Shown: one piece after another, positions 25,486 to 35,036 of the stretch
How the letters are laid out: each line of letters begins with the position of its first letter
Position numbering within the stretch: position 1 is the stretch's first letter
Assembly (NCBI GenBank): GCA_020848655.1
Contig: JADLHU010000162.1
Coordinates: 62,001-126,000 of the forward strand
Direction: 5' to 3'
DNA from: Novosphingobium sp.
Lineage (GTDB): Bacteria > Pseudomonadota > Alphaproteobacteria > Sphingomonadales > Sphingomonadaceae
Length of the DNA stretch: 64,000 nt
The notes under the pieces: generated by a model
The model's database searches: none
Told to the model about the DNA's origin: nothing
What the model saw: the letters and a program-made list of their open reading frames with translations, nothing else
Made by a program: the position numbers and the translations under genes

Positions 25486-27390
25486 ATGACCGTGCGTCCC
25501 AAGCCCTTGCTGAGCGGTTGCGCCGTGGTGGCCCTGATGCTGTCCGGGGCGATGCTGTCCGGGCCGGCCTTTGCGCAGCTTGCGGCGCCCGTCGCCCAGC
25601 CGTCTGCGTCCGGCGATGCCAGCGCGCGCCAGGCCGCGTCGGGCCAGGTGGCGGTGCCGTCCGGCACGGTGGCTTCCTATCAGCCCGATGTCATCCAGAA
25701 CGCCGTGCCCGCCGGCGACCAGTCGGCGGCGCGCGGCGGTGGCGATCCGGCCGGGCCGCCGCCCGCGCGGCGCGACAAGGACGAGGCCCCGCCGCCGCCC
25801 AGCGAGTTCGAGGACTTCGCCTCCACCGTCGTCGGCAAGCCGCTGCGCCGCTTCGGCGCGGACCTCTTGGTGCCCGAAGCGCGCGATTTCACCGCGCCGC
25901 CGACCACCACCGTGCCGGCCGACTATCGGCTCAATCCCGGCGACCAGTTGCTGATCGGGCTGACCGGTTCGGTGCAGGCGGCGGACTTGCGTCTGACGGT
26001 GGACAACGAAGGGCGCATCTTCGTGCCGCGCGTCGGCGCGATCCTGGTGGGCGGGGTGCGCTATGGCGATCTGCACGCCACGATCGAGCGGCAGGTGTCG
26101 CGCCAGTATCGCAGCTTCACCCTGGACGTGACGGTGGCCCGGCTGCACGGCGTGACCGTCTACGTCACCGGCTTCGCGCGCCAGCCGGGGGCCTATACCG
26201 TCGGCAGCCTGTCCACCCTGGTCAACGCCGTGCTGGCGGCGGGCGGCCCGGCGGCGGGGGGCAGCTTTCGTTCCATCCAGTTGCGGCGCGGCGGGCGGCT
26301 GCTTTCGGACTTCGATCTTTATGACCTGCTGCTCAAGGGCGACAAGAGCGGCGACAAGGTGCTGCAGAACGGCGACGTGATCTATGTCGCCCCCGCCGGC
26401 GAGCAAGTGGCGGTGATCGGCAGCGTCAATCACGAGGCGATCTTCGAAGTCGGCCCGGGCGAGACGGTGCAGGACGCCATCCTCTATGCCGGCGGCGTCA
26501 GCACCGTGGCCGATGGCACGCGGCTGATGGTGCTCGATTCGCTGGGGACAGAGCGGCAGGCCTGGGAACAGCTTTCCGCCGCCGATGCGGCGACACGCAA
26601 GGCGCGGCGCGGCGATGTGATCCGCGTGCTGTCCAACGCCGGCATCGCCCGCCCGATCCAGCAGCAATCGGTGCTGGTCACGATCAGCGGCGAAGTGGCG
26701 CGGCCGGGCCGCTATTACTTCCAGCCCGGCACGCGCCTGGCCGATGTGGTGGCGCAGGCCGGCGGGCTGACGGAGCAAGCCTTTCCCTATGCCAGCGTGA
26801 TCACGCGCGAAAGCGTGAAGCGCCAGCAGCGGCAGAGCTTCGACAACGCCATCCGGGACATGGAATTCCTGCTGACCGCGCAGCCGATCACGTCGGCCAA
26901 CCGCGCGCAACTGGTGCAGCCGCAGAACCTGACGCTGGTGCGCTCGATCGTCGACCAGTTGCGCCAGCGCGAGCCGACCGGGCGGTTGGTGTTCGACCTG
27001 CCGGTGACGGCGGCGGCGCTGCCGGCCGACCTGATCGTCGAAAACAACGACACGATCTATGTACCGCCGCGCCCGGTTACGGTGGGCGTGTTCGGCGCGG
27101 TGCCGACGCAGGCCTCGTTCGCCTATCGCGGCGGCGCCACGGTGCGCGATTACCTGACTTCGGCGGGCGGCGTACAGAAGCTGGGCGATCGCGGCGAAAT
27201 CTTCGTGGTGCGCGCCAATGGCACCGTCCTGTCCAAGGGCGCGCTGCGGGCGCGGGCCTTGCCGGGCGACCTGATCTTCGTGCCGATCGACGCCGATCGC
27301 GGTGAGTTCTGGGCGCGGCTGCGCGATATCACCGGCAGCCTGTTCGGCGGGGTCGTCGCCGCCGCATCGGTGAGCGCGCTGGTCCAATGA
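25486..27390 (+). CDS. Polysaccharide export protein with multiple SLBB domains (Wza-like)
   Basis: A 634-residue exported protein. Signal peptide (VVALMLSGAMLSGPAFAQ), a low-complexity Ala/Pro/Gly region, a Poly_export domain (from about residue 142, DYRLNPGDQLLIGLTG), then four SLBB-like repeats starting near residues 225, 307, 396 and 531 (for example VTISGEVARPGRYYFQPGT). It lacks the lipobox of E. coli Wza. It should form the outer-membrane export channel for the glycan made by this cluster. Its stop overlaps the Wzz-like gene as ATGA. Confidence 0.88.
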   Translation: MTVRPKPLLSGCAVVALMLSGAMLSGPAFAQLAAPVAQPSASGDASARQAASGQVAVPSGTVASYQPDVIQNAVPAGDQSAARGGGDPAGPPPARRDKDEAPPPPSEFEDFASTVVGKPLRRFGADLLVPEARDFTAPPTTTVPADYRLNPGDQLLIGLTGSVQAADLRLTVDNEGRIFVPRVGAILVGGVRYGDLHATIERQVSRQYRSFTLDVTVARLHGVTVYVTGFARQPGAYTVGSLSTLVNAVLAAGGPAAGGSFRSIQLRRGGRLLSDFDLYDLLLKGDKSGDKVLQNGDVIYVAPAGEQVAVIGSVNHEAIFEVGPGETVQDAILYAGGVSTVADGTRLMVLDSLGTERQAWEQLSAADAATRKARRGDVIRVLSNAGIARPIQQQSVLVTISGEVARPGRYYFQPGTRLADVVAQAGGLTEQAFPYASVITRESVKRQQRQSFDNAIRDMEFLLTAQPITSANRAQLVQPQNLTLVRSIVDQLRQREPTGRLVFDLPVTAAALPADLIVENNDTIYVPPRPVTVGVFGAVPTQASFAYRGGATVRDYLTSAGGVQKLGDRGEIFVVRANGTVLSKGALRARALPGDLIFVPIDADRGEFWARLRDITGSLFGGVVAAASVSALVQ

Positions 27391-28514
27391 GCGGCGTTTC
27401 CGACATGACCCGCCGCGCCGGGGCCATCGCCGCCGATCCGCGCAAGCGCCGGCTGGGCTATGCGCTGCTGGCGCTGGTGCTGGCGGCGCTGTGCGTGGTG
27501 CCGCGCCCTTACGTGGCGCGCGCCAAGATGCTGCCGCAGGATGCCAGCAGCATCGGGCTGGGTTCGATGATGAATGCGCTGGGCGCGCAGTTGCAGGGCC
27601 TGGCCGCGCTGTTCGGCGGGGCCAAGCAGCCGATCGACCTGTACCTGGCCATCGCGCGCGGCACTGAAGTGACCGACGCGGTGATCGCGCGGCTTAGGCT
27701 GGTCGGTCCCGATGGCTATGCCACGCAGGATGCCGCGCGTGTCGCGATGGAACGCAAGGTCGATGTCCATTCGCTGACCGGCGGCATCATCGAGGTCGAG
27801 GTCAGGACGCACGACCGCAAGCAGGCCGAGGCGCTGGCCGCGGCCTATGTCCAGGCGATCAGCGATCGCATCGTCGCGCTCAGCCGCGATCGGGTGGAGC
27901 GCAAGCGCAAGATTGTGCTCGATCGGTTCCGCGATGCCTCGCGCAAGGTCGTCGCCAGCGAGGCGGCGCTGGCCAAGTTCCGCCGCAGCAACCAGCTTGC
28001 GGCGCCCGAGGCCGAACTGGGCGCGGCGCTTTCGATCCGCGCCGGGCTGGAAGCGCAGCTCAAGGCCAGACAGGTCGAACTGCAGACGCTGGAACGCTTC
28101 CAGGGACCGGACAACGCGCAGCTTCAGGCGGTGCGCCAGCAAGTCGCCTCGCTGCGCCAGCAGATCGCCAGCGCGGGCGAGCCGGGGCGCGATGCCTCTG
28201 GCCCGAACGTGGCCGGGATGTCGCAGATTTCGGGCGAATACCTCGATCTCTATCGCAACTACCGGTTCGCCCAGGCGCTCTACGAAGTCTATGCGCGGTC
28301 TTCGGAAGAAGTAGCGGTGGAAACGCTGGCCGGGGAAACCGCGTCCGACGTGCAACTGGTCGAAGCGCCGCACGCCGATCCCGATCGCAAGTACAATATC
28401 CCGGCGGTGGCGCTGCTGCTGCTGGTGCTGCTGGGCGCCGCGTTCACCGAAGTCTACGCGCCGGCCACCGGCATCGCCATGCCGTTTCGCCGCCAGCAGG
28501 ACCGCGCGCCATGA
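27387..28514 (+). CDS. Wzz/KpsE-like polysaccharide chain-length or export protein
   Basis: A 375-residue inner-membrane protein with a TM helix near each end (LGYALLALVLAALCVVP, residues 23-39; YNIPAVALLLLVLLGAAFTEVY, about residues 334-355) and a long periplasmic coiled-coil region between them (ERKRKIVLDRFRDASRKVVASEAALAKF). This is the topology of polysaccharide co-polymerases. No tyrosine-kinase domain is fused and none is visible nearby. It is translationally coupled to both neighbours by ATGA overlaps. Confidence 0.85.
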   Translation: MSGVSDMTRRAGAIAADPRKRRLGYALLALVLAALCVVPRPYVARAKMLPQDASSIGLGSMMNALGAQLQGLAALFGGAKQPIDLYLAIARGTEVTDAVIARLRLVGPDGYATQDAARVAMERKVDVHSLTGGIIEVEVRTHDRKQAEALAAAYVQAISDRIVALSRDRVERKRKIVLDRFRDASRKVVASEAALAKFRRSNQLAAPEAELGAALSIRAGLEAQLKARQVELQTLERFQGPDNAQLQAVRQQVASLRQQIASAGEPGRDASGPNVAGMSQISGEYLDLYRNYRFAQALYEVYARSSEEVAVETLAGETASDVQLVEAPHADPDRKYNIPAVALLLLVLLGAAFTEVYAPATGIAMPFRRQQDRAP

Positions 28515-29506
28515 GCGTGGCCGGCTCCGCTCCCGAACTCTCGCCCGAACTCTCGATCGTCATCCCCTGCTTTAACGAGGAAGGCAACGTCCGCGAAATC
28601 TGCGCGGCGGTGACGGCCGAGGCCGAACGCCATGTCGCCTCGCACGAGATCATCCTGATCGACAACCGTTCCACCGACGCCACGCGCGCGCTGATGCGCG
28701 AATTGTGCGCGGGGGACGCGCGCATCCGGGCGATCTTCAACAACCGCAACTATGGCCAGATGCGATCGCCCACATACGGCATCTACCAGGCCGAAGGCGC
28801 GGCGGTGATCGGCATGTGCGCCGATTTTCAGGACCCGCCCGAATGCATCGGCGAATTCGTGCGCCAGTGGCGTGCGGGCGCGCAAGTGGTGCTGGCCCAG
28901 CGCAAGACCGAAAAGGCCTCGCTGCTCCTCGGGCTGGGGCGGCGCGTCGGCTATGCCTTCCTGCGCCGCTTCGGCGATTATCCGGTGATCGCCGGAGCCA
29001 CCGGCTTTGGTCTCTACACGCGCGAGGTCGTCGATACGCTGGCCGCGTGGAACGAGCCTGAGCCGTTCTTCCGGGGCATGCTGGTGGAAAGCGGCTTCCG
29101 GCTGGCGGTGGTGCCGGTGGATCGGCCGCCGCGCGCGGCGGGGGAAAGCAAGAACGATTTCGCCGCGCTCGCCTCGTTCGCGCTGTCGGGGCTGGCGTCG
29201 TCGGCCAAGTCGCTGCTGCGCCTGCCGATCCTGCTGTCGGTGTGGATGGGCGGCGCGGCGCTGCTGCTGCTGCTGGCGGCAATGGTGGCGCTGGTGCTGG
29301 CCGGGCCGGTCTGGCCGCTGCTGGGGCTGGGCGTGGCCTTCGCCATGTTCGCGGTGCTGCTGCTGTTCCAGGGGCTGACCGGCGAACAGGTGCGCATGCT
29401 GGCCGAGCGCAGCCGCAACATGCCGCTGGTGATCGAGGAGGAACGGATCAACTTTCCGCCCACCCGCGCCCGCCCCGCCGCGCGCGTGCTGGTGCGGCGG
29501 CCGTGA
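28511..29506 (+). CDS. GT2 glycosyltransferase, GtrB/DPM1-like
   Basis: A 331-residue family-2 glycosyltransferase with the signature LSIVIPCFNEEGNVREI, DNRSTDATRALMRE and CADFQDPPE, followed by two C-terminal membrane helices (about residues 240-290). This layout is that of GtrB/ArnC/DPM1 enzymes that load a sugar onto polyprenyl phosphate on the cytoplasmic face. A GtrA-type protein, the usual partner, is encoded later in the same operon (33664). ATGA overlap upstream, GTGA overlap downstream. Confidence 0.9.
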   Translation: MSVAGSAPELSPELSIVIPCFNEEGNVREICAAVTAEAERHVASHEIILIDNRSTDATRALMRELCAGDARIRAIFNNRNYGQMRSPTYGIYQAEGAAVIGMCADFQDPPECIGEFVRQWRAGAQVVLAQRKTEKASLLLGLGRRVGYAFLRRFGDYPVIAGATGFGLYTREVVDTLAAWNEPEPFFRGMLVESGFRLAVVPVDRPPRAAGESKNDFAALASFALSGLASSAKSLLRLPILLSVWMGGAALLLLLAAMVALVLAGPVWPLLGLGVAFAMFAVLLLFQGLTGEQVRMLAERSRNMPLVIEEERINFPPTRARPAARVLVRRP

Positions 29507-30822
29507 CCAGCGATCCGCCGTCGACGGGCCGCGGCAGCATCCATGCGCTGCTACCCGAAGTGCTGCTGTCGCTGGCGGTGGTGGCGAGTTTCGCGTGGAC
29601 GCTGCGTTTCTTCGTGCTCAACGGCTATCTGCCGCAGCCTTTCGTGTTCGATACCAACGACACCTTCATGGACTGGTTCAACACCGCGTTCTGGGCCAAC
29701 CGGCCGGGCGCGTTCGACGTCTGGCGCACGATCTACCCGCCGCTGTCCTTCGCCTTCCTCGATACCTTCAGCTTGTCGGGCTGCTATCGCGATTCGCCGT
29801 TCCACGCGCGCGATTGCGACTGGCTGGCGCGCTCGGTGATCTATGGTTTCTACCTGATCGATGCAGGGCTGGTCTGGCTGGCGTTCCGCCGCGCCAACTG
29901 CGCGACCGCGCCGATGCGCGCCGCCGCCTTCGCGCTGGGCCTGCCGCTGCTGTTCACGCTGGAACGCGGCAACCTGATCCTCGTCGCCCTGGCCTGCTTC
30001 GTCGTGGCTTATGGTGATGTGGTCCGCTCGCGCGGGGTCAGGGCGCTGGCGATCGCGGCGACGATCAACTTCAAGCCCTATCTGGTGCTGCCCGCGCTGG
30101 CGGCCGGGGTGAAGCGGCACTGGCGCGCGCTGGAACTGGCGGGCATCGCCACCATCGCGCTCTACCTCGTCACGCTGGCGATGGTGGGCAGCGGCACGCC
30201 GATGCAGATCGCTGCGAACACCGCCAACTGGGTCCTGTTCCAAAGCGGGCAGATCTGGGGTGAGATCTATTTTTCCACCAGCTACGCCCCGCTGCTGCAA
30301 CTGAAGGTCGCGCCGATCGCGGTGCTGGATTTCCTGCCGTCGCGCGTGGTCGAAACGATCTATGTGCTGGTCCCCGCCGTGATCCGCGCCAGCCAGGCGG
30401 CGGCGCTGCTCGCGCTGGCGGCGGCATGGCTGCAGCCCACGGCGGTGACGGCGAACCGCGTATCGGCGATCCTGCTCGCCGCCTATCTCGTCACCCAGTC
30501 ACCCGGCGGCTATACGCAGACGTTCCTGCTGTTCCTGGTGCTGCTGGAGCCATTCCGGCGGCCGGGGCCGATCGTGGCCGTGATCTGCGCCTATCTGCTG
30601 TGCCTGGTGGGTGAATGGCCGCTCGCCACCGTGCTCAACGTCAGCAGCGCAAGCTGGCTGGGCGATCGGCCGGTCAACCCCAGCTTCGCGATCGGCGTGG
30701 GCCAGTTTTTGCGCCCCGGCCTGATCGTGCTGATCCTGTGGAGCCTCGTTCTCGACACCGTGGTCCAGGTCGCCCGTGCGCACCGCACGCATCGCCCCAG
30801 TCTTGGGCTGGCCCCGGCATGA
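29503..30822 (+). CDS. Multi-spanning membrane glycosyltransferase (GT87/DUF2029-like)
   Basis: A 439-residue membrane protein with about 9-11 hydrophobic helices. It starts at GTG 29503, overlapping the GT2 stop as GTGA (track ORF 29242 is an upstream extension). An early loop contains DTNDTFMDWFNTAFW, an acidic motif as in GT-C enzymes that use lipid-linked donors, and NFKPYLVLPALAAG occurs mid-protein as in the GT87 family. It probably transfers a sugar from polyprenyl phosphate in the periplasm. The family call is moderate. Its stop overlaps the SDR gene as ATGA. Confidence 0.7.
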   Translation: MTSDPPSTGRGSIHALLPEVLLSLAVVASFAWTLRFFVLNGYLPQPFVFDTNDTFMDWFNTAFWANRPGAFDVWRTIYPPLSFAFLDTFSLSGCYRDSPFHARDCDWLARSVIYGFYLIDAGLVWLAFRRANCATAPMRAAAFALGLPLLFTLERGNLILVALACFVVAYGDVVRSRGVRALAIAATINFKPYLVLPALAAGVKRHWRALELAGIATIALYLVTLAMVGSGTPMQIAANTANWVLFQSGQIWGEIYFSTSYAPLLQLKVAPIAVLDFLPSRVVETIYVLVPAVIRASQAAALLALAAAWLQPTAVTANRVSAILLAAYLVTQSPGGYTQTFLLFLVLLEPFRRPGPIVAVICAYLLCLVGEWPLATVLNVSSASWLGDRPVNPSFAIGVGQFLRPGLIVLILWSLVLDTVVQVARAHRTHRPSLGLAPA

Positions 30823-31847
30823 GCGCGCCACTGTGGAGCTTCGCGCAGGATCTGGCCGCGATGGACCGTGCGCTGGCGCCGCTGTGGCCGCGGCTTGCGG
30901 GCGCGCGCATCTTCATGACCGGGGGCACCGGCTTCATCGGCCGCTGGATGCTGGAAGCCCTGGCGCATGCCGGCGTGGACGCGCACGTCACGCTGCTCAG
31001 CCGCGATCCCGATGCCTTCGCGCGCCGCGTGCCGCATCTGGCGGGCCGCTTCACGCTGGTCGCTGGCGGGATCGCGGATTTCGTTCCGCCGCCGGGCGAT
31101 TTCACCCACGTGATCCACGGCGCCACCGATGCCAGCGCCGATCTCAACGCCCGTGATCCGCGCCGCATGTTCGATACGATCGTGGCGGGCACGCGCCGCG
31201 TGCTCGACCTCGCGGTGGAGCGCGGCGCGGGGCGCGTGTTGTTCATGAGTTCGGGCGCCGTCTATGGTGTGCAGCCGTGGGATGTGTCGCATGTGGCGGA
31301 GGATTGGCACGGCGGCCCCGATCCGCGCGATCCCAAGTCCGCCTATGGCGAGGGCAAGCGCGCGGCCGAAACGCTATGCGCGATCTATGGCCAGCAGTTC
31401 GGGCTGGACGTGGTGGGCGCGCGCATCTTCGCGCTGCTGGGGCCGCTGCTGTCGCTCGACACCCATTTCGCCGCCGGCAATTTCATCCGCGATGCCATGG
31501 CCGGGCGCACGATCCGCGTCGAAAGCGCGGGCACGGCGGTGCGCTCATACCTTTATGCCGCCGATCTGGCCGTCTGGCTGTGGACGTTGCTGATCGCAGG
31601 GCAGCGCGGCGCGACCTATAACATGGGATCGGAACAGGCCGTCTCGATCGCCGATCTGGCGCGCCGCACCGCCGCCGTGCTGGGCGGCCCCGGCGTGGAG
31701 GTTCTCGGCCGCGCCGATCCCGGCTGGAACCCTGGCCGCTATGTCCCTTCGACCGCGGCGATCCGCCGCGACCTTGGCGTATCGCCCACCGTCGGCCTCG
31801 ACGAGGCGATCCGCCGCACCGCGCTCTGGAATGGATGGCAACCGTGA
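30819..31847 (+). CDS. NAD-dependent epimerase/dehydratase (extended SDR)
   Basis: A 342-residue extended SDR from the ATG at 30819 (ATGA overlap; the track ORF extends upstream). Cofactor motif MTGGTGFIGRW (about residues 33-43) and catalytic MSSGAVYG with SAYGEGKRAAE (YxxxK) are intact. It acts on a nucleotide sugar; epimerase, dehydratase or keto-reductase are all possible. Directly before the TPP enzyme and in a CDP-glucose cluster it is a good candidate for a keto-sugar reductase like YerF of yersiniose synthesis, which is an inference. Confidence 0.85.
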   Translation: MSAPLWSFAQDLAAMDRALAPLWPRLAGARIFMTGGTGFIGRWMLEALAHAGVDAHVTLLSRDPDAFARRVPHLAGRFTLVAGGIADFVPPPGDFTHVIHGATDASADLNARDPRRMFDTIVAGTRRVLDLAVERGAGRVLFMSSGAVYGVQPWDVSHVAEDWHGGPDPRDPKSAYGEGKRAAETLCAIYGQQFGLDVVGARIFALLGPLLSLDTHFAAGNFIRDAMAGRTIRVESAGTAVRSYLYAADLAVWLWTLLIAGQRGATYNMGSEQAVSIADLARRTAAVLGGPGVEVLGRADPGWNPGRYVPSTAAIRRDLGVSPTVGLDEAIRRTALWNGWQP

Positions 31848-33667
31848 CGCTCATCAAACTCTCCGACTGGGTGGCCGAAACGCTGGCCGGCCATGGCATT
31901 CGCGATGTCTTCATGCTGACGGGGGGCGGGGCGATGCACCTCAACCACTCGCTCGGCACGCATCCCGCGCTCACAACCACGTTCACGCACCACGAACAGG
32001 CGCTGTCGATGGCGGCGGAGGCCTATTACCGGCTGACCAACCGGCTGGCGGTGGTCAACGTCACCTCCGGTCCCGGCGGCACCAACGCCATTACCGGGGT
32101 TTATGGCGCCTTCGTCGATTCGATTGGCATGCTGGTGATCTCTGGCCAGGTGAAGACCGAAACCACGGTGCGCCACACCGGCTTGCCATTGCGCCAGTAC
32201 GGCGATCAGGAGCTCGACATCGAGGAACTGGTCCGCCCGATCACCAAGTACGCGACGATGATCACCGACCCGCGCGCGATCCGCTATCATCTGGAAAAGG
32301 CGATCCATCTGGCCACCACCGGACGGCCGGGGCCGGTCTGGCTGGACATTCCGCTGGATGTGCAGGCCGCCAAGATCGATCCCGAAGACCTGCTGCCCGG
32401 CTTCGATCCCGCCGAACTGGACGAGCCGTGGACGAAAACCGACCTCGATGCCGCAGCGGCCGAAATCCTCGATCGTATCGCGAAGGCAGAGCGGCCGGTG
32501 GTCTTCGCCGGGGGCGGGGTGCGGCTGTCGGGCGCGCATGGCCATTTCCTGAAGCTGATCGAAAAGCTGGGCGTGCCCGTGGTCAGCGGCTGGAACGCGC
32601 ATGACGTGCTGTGGAACGATCACCCGCTCTATGCCGGGCGGCCCGGTTCGGTGGGGGACCGCGGCGGCAACATGGTGACGCAAAGCGCCGACCTGCTGCT
32701 GGTGCTGGGCAGCCGGCTCAACATCCGTCAGGTCAGCTACAACTGGAAAAGCTTTGCGCGCGCGGCGTTCAAGATCTGGGTCGATATCGATCCGGTCGAA
32801 TTGCAGAAGCCCAACGTGCAGCCCGACCTGCCGGTGGTGGCGGACCTGGGCGATCTGATCCCGGCGCTGCTGGCCGCCCCCTATGCCGGGCCGGACGCGC
32901 GCCACCGCGAATGGCTGGCCTGGGCGAAAGAGCGCGTGCGCCGCTTCCCGGCGGTGCTGCCCGAATATCGCGATCACGGCCCCGGCATCCACCCTTATGT
33001 GGCGATGGACGAACTGTTCGCGCAACTGGCAGAGGACGAGATCGTCGTTACCGGCAATGGCAGCGCCTGCGTGGTCAGCTTCCAGGCGGGGGTGATCCGG
33101 CGCGGGCAGCGACTGTGGACCAATTCGGGCTGCGCGACGATGGGGTATGACCTGCCCGCCGCGATCGGGGTGTGCGCCGCCACGCAAGGGCGTCAGCGCG
33201 TGATCTGCATCGCCGGTGATGGCTCGATCATGATGAACCTGCAGGAATTGCAGACCATCGCCGGATATGGCCTGCCGGTGAAGGTCTTCCTCATCAACAA
33301 CGCGGGCTATGTTTCCATCTTCCAGACGCACCGCAATTTCTTCAACGGGGTGGAAGTGGGCGGCGGGCCGAAAAGCAACGTCACCTTTCCCGATTTCGGC
33401 AAAGTCGCCGCCGCGTTCGGCTTCGGCTATGTCCGTGCGCAATCGCACGATGATCTGCCCGCCGCGATCGGCACGGCGCTGGCCATGGAAGGCCCGGCGA
33501 TCTGCGAGATCATGGTGGACGAGCACGTCGCGTTCGCGCCCAAGCTCAGCGCCAAGTCGCATCCCGACGGGCGCATCACGTCGCCCGCGCTGGAAGACCT
33601 TTCGCCCTTCCTGCCGCGCGACGTGCTACGCGAGAACATGCTGATAGACCTGATGGAGGACGAATGA
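31835..33667 (+). CDS. TPP-dependent acetolactate-synthase-like enzyme of a sugar cluster
   Basis: A 610-residue protein with the three-domain TPP enzyme layout: N-terminal PYR domain (IKLSDWVAETLAGHGIRDVF, TGGGAMHLNHS, catalytic Glu in THHEQALSMAAEAYYR near residue 55), a central domain and a C-terminal PP domain with the TPP/Mg motif (GDGSIMMNLQELQTI ... NNAGYVSI, about residues 460-490). It resembles catabolic and biosynthetic acetolactate synthases but sits in a glycan operon without an IlvN subunit. YerE, a related TPP enzyme, adds a two-carbon unit to a CDP-ketosugar; I infer a similar role. GTG at 31844 (GTGA overlap) is an alternative start. Confidence 0.85.
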   Translation: MATVTLIKLSDWVAETLAGHGIRDVFMLTGGGAMHLNHSLGTHPALTTTFTHHEQALSMAAEAYYRLTNRLAVVNVTSGPGGTNAITGVYGAFVDSIGMLVISGQVKTETTVRHTGLPLRQYGDQELDIEELVRPITKYATMITDPRAIRYHLEKAIHLATTGRPGPVWLDIPLDVQAAKIDPEDLLPGFDPAELDEPWTKTDLDAAAAEILDRIAKAERPVVFAGGGVRLSGAHGHFLKLIEKLGVPVVSGWNAHDVLWNDHPLYAGRPGSVGDRGGNMVTQSADLLLVLGSRLNIRQVSYNWKSFARAAFKIWVDIDPVELQKPNVQPDLPVVADLGDLIPALLAAPYAGPDARHREWLAWAKERVRRFPAVLPEYRDHGPGIHPYVAMDELFAQLAEDEIVVTGNGSACVVSFQAGVIRRGQRLWTNSGCATMGYDLPAAIGVCAATQGRQRVICIAGDGSIMMNLQELQTIAGYGLPVKVFLINNAGYVSIFQTHRNFFNGVEVGGGPKSNVTFPDFGKVAAAFGFGYVRAQSHDDLPAAIGTALAMEGPAICEIMVDEHVAFAPKLSAKSHPDGRITSPALEDLSPFLPRDVLRENMLIDLMEDE

Positions 33668-34080
33668 GCCGCGCCATGGCGATGAAGGGCGAACGCCCGC
33701 TGCGCTTCGCGCTGGCCGGGGCGGCGAACACCGCGTTCGGGCTGTCGTTCTATCCGGCGCTGCTGTGGGCCGTGCCGCTGCTGCGCACGCACTATCTGGT
33801 GGCGCTGGGCATCGCGCAGGTGGTGTGCCTGTGCTTTGCCTATGCCACCTACAAGCTGGGCGTGTTTCGCACGCGGGGCAATTTCCTGCGCGAATTCAGC
33901 ACGTTCTCCAGCTTCTACCTGTTCAACTACGCGGTGAACTGGGCAGCGCTGCCGATGCTGGTCGAATGGGGCCGCGTCCCGCCGGCGATCGCCCAGCTTG
34001 GCTTCAACGCCGTGGTGATCGTGGGCAGCTATTTCTGGCACAGCCGCGTCACGTTCCGCACGCAGGGAGACGCGCGATGA
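33664..34080 (+). CDS. GtrA-family membrane protein
   Basis: A 138-residue protein with four membrane helices (RFALAGAANTAFGLSFYPALL, VALGIAQVVCLCFAYATYKLGVF, SSFYLFNYAVNWAALPML, IAQLGFNAVVIVGSYFWHSRVTF), ending with the family's typical basic/aromatic R-V-T-F motif. GtrA proteins are thought to flip polyprenyl-phosphate-linked sugars to the periplasm for a GT-C enzyme. The GT2 at 28511 is its likely partner. ATGA overlaps on both sides put it firmly in the operon. Confidence 0.9.
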   Translation: MSRAMAMKGERPLRFALAGAANTAFGLSFYPALLWAVPLLRTHYLVALGIAQVVCLCFAYATYKLGVFRTRGNFLREFSTFSSFYLFNYAVNWAALPMLVEWGRVPPAIAQLGFNAVVIVGSYFWHSRVTFRTQGDAR

Positions 34081-35036
34081 CCGCGCCGGCCTTTCTCCGC
34101 CGGCCCTGCCCGTTGTGCGGGTCTAACGTCACCAAGGGCGAGGTGAACAGCCGACAGCGGGCCGAGACACTGACACTGGACGGGTTGCGACCGTTCTGGT
34201 CGGGCCTGTTCCAGGAAAAGCTGTTCTTCAGCTATCATCGCTGCGCGCGCTGCGGGCTGCTCTACAACCCGGTCTATTTCGACGACGCGCAACTGGGCGA
34301 ACTTTACGGCGCGATGGCGCCCAACATGGAAGCCGTTTCGGGCGAGGCCGTGGCCGCCACCCAGCGCGGCTATTTCGATCAGGCGGCGGCGCAGGGCGCG
34401 CTGGCGGGCGGCTATCTGGAGATCGGGCCGGACGTTGGCCATATCGTCGGCGAAGCGGCGCGGCGCGGCGCGTTCGAGCATTTCTGGCTGTTCGAGCCGA
34501 ACCGCGCGATCCACGATACGTTGCGCGCGGCGGCGGGCGGCCATCCCGCCACGGTGCTGCCGGTGATGGACGATCTGTCCGCCGTGCCCGATGGCTCGGT
34601 GGGCCTGGCGGTGATGGTCCACGTGCTCGATCATCTGCTCGATCCGGTGGCGATGCTCGAACAGATCCGCGCCAAGCTGCTGCCCGGCGGCACGCTGATG
34701 ATCGTAACGCACAACGAACGCTCGCTGCTGCGCTGGGTGATGGGCACGCGCTGGCCGCCGTTCTGCCTCCAGCATCCCGAACTCTACAATCCCGATACGA
34801 TGCACGCGCTGCTGGCGCGCGCGGGGTATCACGGCGTGGCGGTGCAGCGCTCGGTCAACTGGTTCCCGCTCGATTTCCTGGCGCGGCAGGCGGCGTGGAC
34901 GGTGGGCGTGAAGGTGAACCGCGTGCCGCTGCCGGCGCGCCCCGTGGGGCTGCGGCTCGGCAACATCCTTACGCTGGCGCGCGCGCCGCTTCAGGCGGCG
35001 GCGCGATCTCCCGATTGGCTGGACGCGGCGGCATAG
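34077..35036 (+). CDS. Class I SAM methyltransferase with N-terminal zinc ribbon
   Basis: A 319-residue protein from the ATG at 34077 (ATGA overlap with gtrA; the track frame begins earlier). The N-terminus holds CPLCGSN and, 40 residues later, YHRCARCGLLYNP, a four-Cys zinc ribbon as in sugar C-methyltransferases and related enzymes. A SAM domain follows (GYLEIGPDVGHIVGEAA, MVHVLDHLLDPVAMLEQI). The long C-terminal domain of TylCIII-type C-methyltransferases is absent. Probably methylates a sugar intermediate of the cluster. Its last 46 bases overlap the convergent rfbG gene. Confidence 0.8.
   Translation: MTAPAFLRRPCPLCGSNVTKGEVNSRQRAETLTLDGLRPFWSGLFQEKLFFSYHRCARCGLLYNPVYFDDAQLGELYGAMAPNMEAVSGEAVAATQRGYFDQAAAQGALAGGYLEIGPDVGHIVGEAARRGAFEHFWLFEPNRAIHDTLRAAAGGHPATVLPVMDDLSAVPDGSVGLAVMVHVLDHLLDPVAMLEQIRAKLLPGGTLMIVTHNERSLLRWVMGTRWPPFCLQHPELYNPDTMHALLARAGYHGVAVQRSVNWFPLDFLARQAAWTVGVKVNRVPLPARPVGLRLGNILTLARAPLQAAARSPDWLDAAA

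Noticed and set aside
25339-27387. 682-aa minus-strand ORF opposite the SLBB export protein
   Set aside because: Shadow of the export gene, with typical antisense composition.
31739-33562. 607-aa minus-strand ORF
   Set aside because: Opposite the TPP enzyme; His/Arg/Gln-rich and without motifs.
31835-33667. Housekeeping acetolactate synthase (IlvB) for the TPP enzyme
   Set aside because: No IlvN or IlvC nearby, and it is locked by overlaps into a glycan operon between an SDR and gtrA; a sugar-modifying role fits better.
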